From: Corythucha ciliata
Lineage: Eukaryota > Arthropoda > Insecta > Hemiptera > Tingidae
Direction of reading: 5' to 3'
DNA length: 64,000 bases
NCBI GenBank assembly: GCA_038030265.1
Contig: CM075939.1
Coordinates: 9,343,253-9,407,252, forward strand
Shown: piece by piece, positions 11,973 to 23,900 of the stretch
Layout: the number at the start of each line of letters is the position of its first letter
How positions within the stretch are numbered: position 1 is the first letter of the stretch
Position numbers and translations under genes: made by a program
Notes under the pieces: model-generated
Seen by the model: only the letters and a program-made list of their open reading frames with translations
The model's database searches: none
Told to the model about the DNA's origin: nothing

Positions 11973-14900
11973 TTACCTCGTCACGGAATATTTTGCAAGC
12001 AAGGAGGTGTAACACTGATCGCACAGCCTAACCTGTTTCGTCGACGGTGGAATGGCCATATAATTATCCGAACAGGCGTTGCAGAAAATGTCGCCGCAGC
12101 TTCTACAATGGTGCTACAACACGGTTCAAAGGGCGAAATAAATCTCATTCCGTTCTGAGCTCCCCTCCCCTCCCATCCCTTCTTACTTTTCGTCGAGTGA
12201 GAACAAACTCTTTGGTACAAAACTTGCAGTTAGTCGCATCCTTGTCCGACGCCCAATTTCCTCCGACCATCGTCGCTTCAGGTGGATCCAGTGATCCGGT
12301 CATTTTTCCGTATTCTTCTTGCAATTCGGTCACCTGGAGTTTTGAGGCGCTCAAATGTTTGCCCAATTCTTCTAAAGTTTCTTCCTGTTCGCGACACTTC
12401 TCCTGTAACCGAAACTGGTCCTCTTGTAGAGTTACGTAATTCTGAAATTTACACACACACAAACAAAAGTTATTATAGAAATTTCGGAGACGGACGTTCA
12501 TAGAGAGTCAATTTCATACTTTTGCCACAGCCCTCAATTGATTGACTTCTGATTGAAGTCGATTAATGAAATCTTTGTCGGTTTGAATGGCCGCTTCCAG
12601 CGATAGTCGCATGTCTCGTTCCCCTTTCAACGCCTCCGATGTTTCAGTCGCTTTCGTTAGGGCTATTTCAGCCGCCGTTTTCTTGCGTTCGACTTCTTTT
12701 TGTCTTAGAAAACACACAAATCAATTATTGAGGGCTTCAGTTTCTGTAAAGTCAGAGGCAAAGGGCCCCCTACCCTACCCTCTGATCCGTCTTGTTGACA
12801 GATTTTTAGTGAAAAGCCAAGATTTTGGTTTAAATGTGTCAGAACTCTTGTTGGGGATTTGTAAAGTCGAGTAGTCATTAGGTAGGTCGGACTGGGCGAC
12901 AAAAATCTCGAATAGTAAGGCCACCGCGTTTTTTTTCCGGCAAGCATCGGAGTTATCAATCCATGGTTTTTCCTACAGAGCGTTTGACAATCCTGACAGA
13001 CAGTGTAGTGCGCGTTGGGCTGTGTTGCGTGAGAGCCAACGCTGTCACGCGTCACGTTCGGCGCTAAGGGATATTAGAGTCCCTTATATTAGCGTTTTCG
13101 ACGGATGTCATAGTCCAAGTAAAATATCGTAGTCCAATGTCGCAGTAATTGCAATAGTCGCAGGAGATTTTCTGCTTGTCCTTCCCCCCCCCCCCCCGAA
13201 CATTAGGGCGAAAGACACTAGAAGACAATTCATCCCAGGGCCCAGGGTGATTGTTCGAAGTTGATTACATTTTATTGGCTATTCCCATGCCAACTCTGCT
13301 CCGAACATGTTCCAAACCAAGGTGCCTCGGTTCCAAGAACCTTGCTGGAACAGACCTATTGACATTGCTATCAACCTAAGTTACCTCACAGACATTTTTC
13401 AACTGTTAACGAGGGACTTTTCTAAACATCAAGATGGTCGGGTGGGGGACTTCTCGACCGTGATAAAGCCGCCTTTACATGCAAGCTTTAAAAAGCTGAG
13501 CTGTGGGCTTCAACTCCACAAGAGCTCTCCGATTGGTTGAAGCCCTCAGCTCAGCTTTTTAAAGCTTGCGCGTGAAGGTAGGGTGACCAGAGGTAAAAGT
13601 GGTTTCCGAGGACGCCTGGTACGAAAAGTAGGACAATGTCAGGACGCTTTCGACGAAAAGTAGGACGCCTAAATACAAGAAGAACAATTAATCGTTGATC
13701 AGTTTAATGTTACGGGTCCGCCCAACCGACCAATTTAGCGTTCCAGGTTTTGAAAGAACGAAAACTACGAAACTGGGGGGTTTGAAAGAGCCAAAACTAT
13801 GAAAGTAATGGTTTTTGAATGAGCCAAATCCGCGAATTAGGTTTTGAGAGAGCGAAAGACCGCGAAACATGGGCCAAAATGACAAAATTTTGTGTTTGAT
13901 CGAGTCAAAACCATGAATTTGCTTTTTGTAAGAGCTACATTTGTTTTTTGAACCAGCGACATTTGCGAAGTTGATTTTAGAAAAAGCTAAGGAACAAAAT
14001 TACGGTTTGAAATAGCAAAAAATCGTGAAATTGGGCTTCGAAGAAGCAAAATCCGAGATATTGGTTGTGAGAGAGCGAAAATCCTCAGTAAAATTTGAGT
14101 TCAAACTGCCAAAATCATGAAATTTGTTTTTTCGAAGTTAGTTTTTCGCATTGGTCAAAGCCGTGCGACTGTGGACTCCAGAAAGAGCCGAACCCACGAT
14201 ATGTTGACACTGAAATAATCGAAATCTGTGAAATTGTGGTTTAAATTAGCCAAATTCACGGAATTAGGTCTTGAAAAGAAATAAATCAATTGAATTTATA
14301 GACCCAAATTGACGAAATTTAGGTTTGAAATAAGCCAAATTCGAGATTTTAGAGTTTTAAAATGCAAATTAATTTTCTGATCGGCCAAACCTGCGAAACT
14401 GATTTTCAGTGAGATCTAAAGCGGCCCATACACGTAGAATAATATTGCGCAAACATAGGGGTTGTACAATAAAATTGAACGTTTGTGGGTTGTATTGATG
14501 GGTTGCACAATATAATGAACAACCTATTTTTTTATCCCTAAACATCTGGGCCCTATTGCACAATGTTTTATTTTTTATTAGCTAATAATAGCTAATAAAA
14601 CAGCTGTAATATTAGCTAATAAAACATTGTGCAATAGGGCCCTGGAAACGAAATATTGTACAAATTTATTGCGCAATATTTATTGTACGTCTATCGATCC
14701 CTTAAAAACACGAAATTTTGTTATTAATATTATTAGTTTTTTAGCCATACAACTTGATTAATGTTATATGTTTAGGGTTTTGGCTTTTTTCTTCTTCTAC
14801 TTCGTCGTTTCCTGAGCTTTCGCCTTCTTGTGCTGAAGGCATCGTCAGAGAACTTTTTGGGTTTTTCTTTATTTATTTAACGAAATTTTGATTTTAAACG

Positions 14901-17900
14901 CCTGAAAATCAACAAAATTGGGTTCTAAATAACGAAAATCCGTAAAATTTTCGATTCGAAGGAGCCAAATTTGAAACAATGAACGTTAAAATAGTTGGTT
15001 ATGAAATATCGACAGAGAAATTTGCGAAATTGATTTTAGAAAAAGCTGAGGGCACAAAATTACGGTTTGAAATAGCAAAAATGCATGAAATTGGGATTTG
15101 AAGAAGCAAAATCCGAGATATTGGTTATTTTAGAGCGGAAATCCTCAGTCAAATTTAGGTTAAAGCTGCCGAAATCACTAAATTTGTTTTTTCGATGTTT
15201 GCTGGAACGAGCCAAATTCGATATTTTAGATTTTTAACGTGCAGATTCATTTTTTGATCGGCCAAACCTGCGTAACTGATTTCTAGTAAGATCTAAAACC
15301 ACGAAATTTTGTTTTTAAACGCTTGAACATCAGGGAAATAGGGTTCTAAATAACGAAAATCCGTAAAATTTTAGGATTTCAAGGAGCCAAATTTGAAACA
15401 CTGAAAAAATTGTGGATTGAAAAAGCCAAAATCACAATTCCGCCCCCCCCCCCATTTCGGTTGTTGAATTAACCGAACCCGCAAAACGTATTTAACGAGG
15501 AGTTAAAGCCACAAAATTTATTGGTTTTTCATCATGTGTGAAATTCACCCAAATCGGGGATTAAAGGAGCGAAGCCCACAAAATTGGGTTCTGAAACAGC
15601 GAAAGTTCATAAAATTGGTTGTTTAAAGAGCAATCTCCGCGTAATTTTGGATTTGAAAGCGAGGAAATCAACAAAATTGGTGTACGAAATAACTAAAATT
15701 CGTGAGGGTTTGTTTCTATGGTGCCAAATTTGAAACGTTTGTTCGTCGAAGCGTGAAAATCTCCAGATTTTTTTTTTTTTTTTTGCGAATTAATTAACCA
15801 AACCTGCTAAAATCCCCGAAATTGGGTTTTAAAGGCGCCAAGTCTACTAGATTGGGTTCTGAAAGAGTGAAAGTCCGTAAAATTGGTTTTTGAAAGAGCA
15901 AAACCCACGAAATTTGGTTTTTGAATGAGCAAAAGCCCGAAATTGGGATTTGATCGGGGCGAATCCACAAAATTTAGTTTTGAATGAGTGAAAATCCTCG
16001 AAATTGACGTTTGGAAGAGTCTAAATGACGAAATTTTGTTTTTTCAAATGCCAAACGCTCATGATTGGTTTTAATCAGAGTGTGAGTCAAATTTTCCGGT
16101 TCGTCGGTCCAATGTTCTCATGGATTGTGGGGTGAATATGCAGAGTTTTGAGGCATGCCGGTGTGTAGGAGAGTTTCAGCGGGTTAAATAACATAATTGT
16201 TCTCTGAGTGGACTTTGCGCTATGATATCCGTCCCTTGTGGGTAAAAATCAAGGGAGGAAATCCGGCTCACCAAACTGATGAGGGCCGCGCAAGAGCAAA
16301 ACGAGGACTGGGGACTTGGCGGCAGCTTTGTGTGACGATGTACTTGAAAGATGTTGTGAGTTAAAACTACCAGATGTTTCATCAAGTAGAGACCGAAAAT
16401 GAGGACTATTTTGACCTCTCTCTGGACAGCTGAAAAATGAGCCCGGACGTCCCCGGACGCTAAAAAAAGTAGGACATGTCCGTAAAGTAGGACGTCTGGT
16501 CACCCTACGTGAAGGCTCTAAAAATACAAAGAATAAAACGCTCTAATAATTAATTATAGTAAGTGTTATAATAACAAACAACACGAGTTCACAATGTACA
16601 GCAGACAAAAAATTAAAACGCCTAAAAACCCCGAATTTATCACCGCACATTTATTCTTTGGCTACCTGTGCTTCACTCTTTCTTAAAATTAAACTTTCAA
16701 CGACCATTTTAGAGCTAATAAGGTGGGTGGGTCCTACACACATACAACCACAAAATCGTGCGATTTTTAAAATTAATTATTGCACGCACCTCTATAAATT
16801 TTAAGCGCCTTGTCTTAACTATTTTAATTCTTTTCAGCCCCCAGTTAACGATTTAAACCATTTTTTTTTTACCCCCGATAAACACTACAAGCTTTGGAAA
16901 TAGCCAGCGAATGTTTAGTTTCCTCTACTTTTTTTTATTTGAGATCTTTCAGAAAGCTGATTGGCAAAGCTATATTTAAATGTTTTTTGTTTTTGTTTTT
17001 TTTTTACATTCTTTTAAACCTCACTCATTTTGGTTTCTAGGGGAAAAAAAATAAAGCGTTTGGGAAGAAGAGAGGGGTAAAGGAAAGATGGGGTTGGCGT
17101 CAATTGTAAGCCCCGAAAGAATAGATAAAAAGTGCGAGAATGTACATACTTGTCGCCCATGATTTGTAGCGTATCATTCATTGCGCAAGTTTTTGCCTCC
17201 AGTTTAGTCACTAGCTCCGTTTTTTGTTTAAGAGTAGACTGACAATCCTGTGCATTGACCAAAAAACAAAAAAAGATGTATGCATACACGTTCGTACTCC
17301 ACCATCATTTCATTAACACCCAGCTACAAATCATGTTTTCTTCTTTCAAAGAGTTCCTTCCATGAATGTCTTATTATTATTAGTGATATACTTTTTTAAA
17401 ATGCCAATCAAATTTTCACAACCTTGGGCATTAACCTTAGAAGGGGCTTAACATTGATTAAATTAAGTAAAAAAGCCAGGAATATTACAACGCAAGTGGC
17501 CAGTTCATTCAACGGGGTCGTTCTGCCCCTCCAAAATGCCCGAAGAATATCTTCTTAAACATACATTCCGCCCGTATAAAGTAAAAAGTCACATGCACAA
17601 GAAAAACATGAGAAAAACCAACGTCCACCTTGTTAAATAACTAAAAAAAGATACAAAGTTTTTAGTTGGCTAGCAGTTCTGGCTTCAACTTTGTAAGCGC
17701 AACAAACGATAAACGGAATCGTGCAATTAATTTAGCGCGTAGATTATGGTTTTGTTAATGCAGCAATTTAACATATAACATCACCGAGGGAGAGGTTTTT
17801 CTATTAAAAATGAATAAAACACTTTCCCTATCGTACTCTCAATCCCTCTCTCTCCCTCATCAAACTGGGGTTTTAGCTTTCTCTTTCTCTTGGCACTTGA

Positions 17901-20900
17901 CGAGACCGTCTAGAAGTTTTCCAATCTCCAACGTCTTGTTTTGCAGCCTCGTTACCATGACACCCTTCTCCGTCAGCTCAGTTTCACACTCCTTTTAACA
18001 GCCCAAAATAGGAAAAAAAAATAGGGAAAGCTAAAAAAAAAGGCCAAAGTATACGGCGGAGAGAGAAAAATTGTAGTGAAGGAGTGGGGGATGCCTTATA
18101 GGGTTGCCAACAAGTTCTCGTTACTTTTAGAAGAATCAAAAGTACCGAGTAGACGAGTGTGTGATTGTAGAGACTCGAATATACCTAAAATCTTTTCGGT
18201 CTAGTCTGGTATGTTTCGGTAGCCTAACGGGCTTCAAACCACTAATATAAGGTCGCCTGTAAATTGAAAACTTCCTTTTAGAGTTGAAGAGGCCCGTACA
18301 AACTCTCAGCAGCTGATATGGCGACCGCCTTAACTAAACACCTTAACCTGGGCCACCCCGACCCAAACAGCCAGAAGTTGGCACAAACCACACAGCCAAA
18401 GCAGTTGGCACAGGTCACACCAGCAATGAAAATTAGCGATAAATTGACTTTTACCGGTCCAGAAATTGATAATTTCACCCCTCCTACTGGCTATTTGGAA
18501 AGAATCTCCCTCTCCGTCCCATTTAATGAACATTTCCCCGTGGATTTGACTGTTCGGCCACGTGTTTACATCAGATTCGTTAGCATTTCAACCCACCGGC
18601 TCATTTTTCATGTGTCCGGGGAAAGGTCAAAAGTGTCCTCTTTTTTTGTCCTACTTTTTCGGCTCAACTACATGTGGTGGGCCTGTAAACTTCGAACATC
18701 TTTCACGTTCGTATTTAAACAAAGCTGTGGGGCTTAGCGCAAAACTGGCCCTGCCCGCGTTTCACCATCACGGTTCTTATCCATCACGCGTTCTCACGAA
18801 GCTCTTCCATAGCCGAATGTTTCAAATTTGGCACCAATTTCACTGATTTTGTAATTTCCTATCCCAATTTCGCGAATTTTCACACTTTTAAAAACCAAAA
18901 TTTGTGGGATTGCTCTTAAAAAATAAAATCAGTTTTGCAGGTGAATTAGCCAATTCGGAAAATTAATTCAACTCTTCCAAAAACCAAATTCCCGGATTGG
19001 GCTATATTATGCAAAGCCCAAATTTCGTAATTTTAGTCCTTAGAAATCCCAGGTTTTCGAAATTTACCGGGGCGATTTGCAAGACGCGATGAGGAAACTA
19101 ACGCAAGGGAAATTCTACCGTTGATCTTCCTCTCCCCCCTCTCCAAATCATGTAGCTTAGAATGGTAGGCAATGGAATAGAAAGGAAGTCACGTGTTTTT
19201 TCAGTGATTTGGAACCCGTGGGGTAAGGGTAGGTAACAGCCCGCAAGACACATTCAGGTGTTGCGTTTTGTTGCCTATCCCCTTCTCAATCACTTGAAGA
19301 AACAATTGCTGTCGGAAACCCGCACAACCTCATGATTCTGTTTTTGACTAGGAAACCAGAGAATTTATAGCGCCTCAATTGATGGGTTTCATGCTAAACT
19401 GTTGGCGCCCCCTGCCAATCCGAACATATCCAGCACTTTGAAACTGCATGTTGTTACACACAAAAAAGTGTGTGTGTGGTGGGAGGGGAACTACTCTATG
19501 AAACAGGTTGATTGTGTCGTCAATCGAGACCCATCACTCAACACGAGTGGTGGAGCCGCCAACAATGTCGCAGAATATTCGCTTTTCCATAACCAAATGC
19601 CGTGAATTTGGCTTCTTCTAACAGAATTTATGCCATTGCAGCCACAATTTCGGGTATTTTCCCTCTTTCAAAAATAAAATAACGAGGCTTTAGCTCTTTC
19701 TAAAATCGGTTTCGCAGCTTTGAGTAATTCGAAAGCTAATTTACCTTTTTCAAAAGTCAAATTTATGGATTTGGGTAACTCAAAAAGCAAATTTTTGTTA
19801 TTTTGGCTATTACAAAGGCCAGTAAGGCTAAGTTTACACTGTCCACTTTTGCCCTTCCGTTGCGTTGCCCTACCTTCCGTTTTTTCGAGCAAACGCAACG
19901 CAACGGAAGGGCAAAAGTGGACGGTGTAAACTTACCCTTACACGATTTCCAAACGGAAAACCTCCGCATTCGTCTCTTTCAAATCCCAATGTCAGGCAAT
20001 TTTGCTCTTTTAAACCCGAATTCCGCGGGATATGCTCTTTCAAAAGCAAAATTTCGTGGGTTTGGCTCTTTCAGACCCAAATTTATTGGATTTGACTCCT
20101 TCAAATTAAAACTTTGGTACTACCAATCAGTGGCGGCGGAAGTGGAGTTCAGGGAGAGCGAATGCTCCCCCAATGGTCTGGTTTGAGGGAGCGGTGCTCC
20201 TCCTGAATCGAAAAAAATAATGGGTTCACTTTAAATTCGCTTCTCTAAAAATTATCAATCCAAAACTTAATTATAAGAGCGGATACAAGTTACTCTTTTT
20301 TTCTGGCAGACTTCCCTTCGCACATGGGTGGTGTGAGAGTTACTGCGAAGGGATCAATAGTGTGAAATTTTATTTTTGATGCAGCGAAACCCGCCAAATT
20401 GCGCTTTATCGGGTGAGCGACACGGTAAATTGGTTTGGTTTTTAATGAGCCAACGCCTGGGAGTGGGACAAACCTACGAAATTGTTTTTTCGGACAAACC
20501 CCGCAAAATTGCGCGTTATGGGGAGTCAATAATGCGAAATTTGTTTTTTTTTCCCCATGTTCAAAAACTGCGAAGTTTTTGTGAATGCCAAGTCTATAAA
20601 ACTTCAGTTTTGAAAGGGTCGTGGACTCGAAATTGGCTTATGGACGTAGTCCTGCAAAATTGGCTTTTTGGGTAAGCGGAACCAGTGAAATTGGATTGTG
20701 TTATACCAACATCAGTAAAATTTGGGTTTTGGTAAGACTAACCCCACGAAAATTATTTTTTTAAGTGCAAAATCGGAGTTTGGGTTTAAATAAGTACTAG
20801 TAAATAGTGAAAAAGCATTTCGGGGACTCTAGTGTACCGATAAAGGGGCGAGGGGGACAGATAGTGCCTCCGAGCGCCCTTCGGATCTCGGATGGAGCCC

Positions 20901-23900
20901 CTGAAAACCTTATAGATTAATTAATGAAGAGTTTTATGCTGATAACGTGTGAAAGTATCAAGAATATGAAGTCAGCTCAGCTAGACTCGATTTTTTCCAC
21001 GAGCACCGTACAATCCCTTTCCTTCGAAAACATATAAGTAAACATCACTAACTCACTTTTAAAATTGAGAAAAACCCCTGATTTGTGTCTGAAATTAAGA
21101 AATAAAGGCGTCCTTTGGAGGATAAAATTGAGAATTACGGTAATTCGCGGCAAAAATTGAGATAAAGCGCTAATTCGGGGCTGAAATTTGAGAAAAAACA
21201 CTCGTAATATAAATATAAGGATAAAAATGAAAAGGATAAAAAGTATAAAAAATAAACTAGCACTGATTCGCGGATGAAGTAGAGAACGAACGCTAATTCA
21301 CGCCTGAATTTGAGAAAAACGCTAATCTCCAGCTTAAATTAAGGTGAAGCGCAACGATTTGCGGCTATAAAAGTTAAGAAAAAGTGCTAATTGACAGGTA
21401 AAGTGGAGAAAACATCAACTCGCCGATTCTTGAGGCAACTTGGGGGTTGAAATTGAGATGAACATCATCTTGGGTAAAAATTAGAGTAAAATATTAGTTG
21501 AGATAGTTGATAAAAACGGTGATTCGCAGATAGAATTGAGAAAATGCGCCAATTCGACGCTAAATTTTATTAAAAGCGTTCATTCGCTGCTCTAATTCAA
21601 GGATTCTTTGGAAAACTTCGTGGCTTGATTTGAAAAAAAGCACTATTTCATGGCTAAAAGTTTTTAAAAAGCGCCGATTCGATGAGAAAAACGCTTATTC
21701 GTGGCTAAAATTGAGAAAAAGCGCTAGTATAACTCGCAGTTAAATTGAGAAAATAGTGTTAATCCGGGGATGAAATTGAAAAAGGAGCTGATTTACGGAC
21801 AAATTAAAAAAAAAGCTCAAAAAAAGGACTCATTTTTACCTACTCTCAACACGATAATTCGTTGAGGGGGGAGGGGGTAAAATTTCAACTGCTCAGATTT
21901 TTGCTCCCCCAATGCCGTCTGACTTCCGCTGCCACTGCTACAAAATAAGTTTGTAATTATTTTCCCAAACTTTTGAGTTCTAGGATCTATAGATATCTGA
22001 TTTGCTCTCCCTTACATTTGTATCTCTTCAATTTCCCTTCTTTTTTTATCTGCCCCTCCCCCCTTTTTTATCCGAGGGTGGCTGAGCTGACGGGGTGGCG
22101 ATCGCCCCTATCGCCACCCCCATAAAAACGACCCTGTGTTTCACCATCAACTATACCCTAAGTGACGTTTCAGCCGTAAAACTATCAACCACAGAAAAGG
22201 CACGAAAAAAATAAATTTGATCCAATAAAGAGTCTGGATTCAATCACATAATAGCTCGGGAAGTGCCAATCGTTTCTTGAACGATGGCGAAACGCGTAAA
22301 TCCTTCCCTATTCTCTTCTTCACACTTGCACAATCACAAATATTGAGCCCTGAGGAATATTTTATGTGACTTCTTTCGACATCCTGTTCCTCCGGAAAAT
22401 CTGTCTCCAGGGGGTACGTGCGCCATGCAGCGATATCCCAGGGAAGAGGTTGGTTTGTATCGTGAGCGCTAGAGTGGCCCATGTACCGAAAACGTATCAC
22501 TGAAGGTTGAACCCAAAATCTCCACGCTCGAAGAAACGTCACGGCAGGAGGGGAGAGGTAACCAGCTGATATGAAACGTCCCAATCGACCGGGGGAAGTT
22601 TCATAGTTTTTCTCGAAATTGAAGTAGTTTGGTAGAAAATTGTAAATATCGCCTCTAAAACATATCTTTTCAGGCCCACAGTCGGCAAGCTCGCTCCATA
22701 ATTTTTCTATTGACTGTGGGAAAATAGCTATCGGGACCTAAAACTGAACATTTGGACCTGAAACTGAAACCCTAGCGGCAGAATCCAATGATTCGGCTAT
22801 GAAGGTCGTATTTTAGTAAGCCAGAAAACCAAATAAGCCTTTATATTACTGCCCCCTCTCCCCCGATCTTGCTCTAATTAGACAGTCTACACTCAGACAG
22901 TTGGCAACCCTGAAGAAGCGCCCCCAAAATTTCTCTTCCTCTTATTTTGTTAGTTATAAAGCAGAAAACATGCACAGCCAGGTTTAATGATTAATTAGGG
23001 CGATAACTGAATTTCCTACCTGTAGCTTTTTGTACATGTCGAGATTGATCATTTTGATGTCATCTAGCTGCCTCCTCAAAGAGATGATCGTGTCCTGTTT
23101 ATCGTGAATATCTTTTTCCATAAGTTTCATCGCCACCTCCCTTTCCGCTTTTAAACTAACCTACGCCGACGAAAAAAAAAAAAAAAAATTAGCTCACCAC
23201 AACGGGTCACCAAATTGAGAATAACTTGCTTGAAGTTCAAGTTCACGTTGAAAGTCGTTGGCTCGTTTCTTTTCCAATTCAAGGTCTAGTTTGAGTTGTT
23301 CAATTTCCAACGTGGCGTTGACATCAGTCGACTTGGCTGGGCCCTAAATCGTTGATAGGCTCAATATTAAAAGGTTAGGTAGTGATGGGGGGGGGGGTGT
23401 TCAAACCTCTTCATTAGTGTGTTCCTTTTTTCTCCAGTCTCCCCCATTTTTTAGAGCTTTGTTCTCTTCCGTTAGAGAAGCTATTGACTTCCTGGCAATG
23501 GCCAGATCTTCTTTCATGAGCGCGTTAGTTGTAGTCAATGTTTCCACTTTGGCCTGAAGGTTTCCCACTGTGGCACTGTTTTGGTTGGGTTGAAGGAGGT
23601 TGTTAGATTTTTTCGGCGTTTTTTTGATATAGGCTTATCTTACTTCAAGTGTCTGTTCAACTCTTCGATGTAATTTTTCTGGTCTAGCACGGTCGTCATA
23701 TTTTCCAAATCGGTGTCATGGTCATCCTCCGGGGAATCCGCTCCAGCTACGGTTGTGTGATAGGACGATCTGAGGTACAGGGAAAAGTCGATAACGCCCT
23801 GTTGACAATCCAAATCTTCTTCCTGTTGGGCACAAAAAATACGTTTAAATCATCCGAAGTGTCCCACCCCTCAATCTAATGATCTCACCTTGACGCAAAG

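Larger units (their letters stand above)
13579..16507. mobile_element. Non-autonomous hAT-like transposon with 8-bp target duplication
   Basis: The element runs from TAGGGTGACCAGA to TCTGGTCACCCTA, a perfect terminal inverted repeat of 13 bases. It is flanked by identical CGTGAAGG copies at 13571-13578 and 16508-16515, the 8-bp duplication expected of hAT transposition. Subterminal DNA is rich in AAAGTAGGAC and CCGGGGAC-type motifs, also seen near 18600 and 29190. There is no transposase. The interior (13740-14380 and 14880-16080) is almost entirely degenerate repeats of about 30 bases, and a TACGTGTATGG-type MITE (14418-14704) has inserted into it. It lies inside a RUFY intron. Confidence 0.85.

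Noticed and set aside
16249..16503. Minus-strand frame sharing protein-like words with 18562-18846
   Set aside because: The resemblance is nucleotide-level similarity of transposon subterminal DNA, not a conserved protein.
17866..17991. RUFY exon A extended to 126 bases and spliced in series with exon B
   Set aside because: It keeps frame, but the donor GTTTGA is weak and the result duplicates a segment present once in other RUFY proteins; mutual exclusion is preferred.
22240..22584. 114-codon minus-strand open frame inside the RUFY intron
   Set aside because: No motif, composition like the surrounding intron, and no compatible splice sites with RUFY exons.
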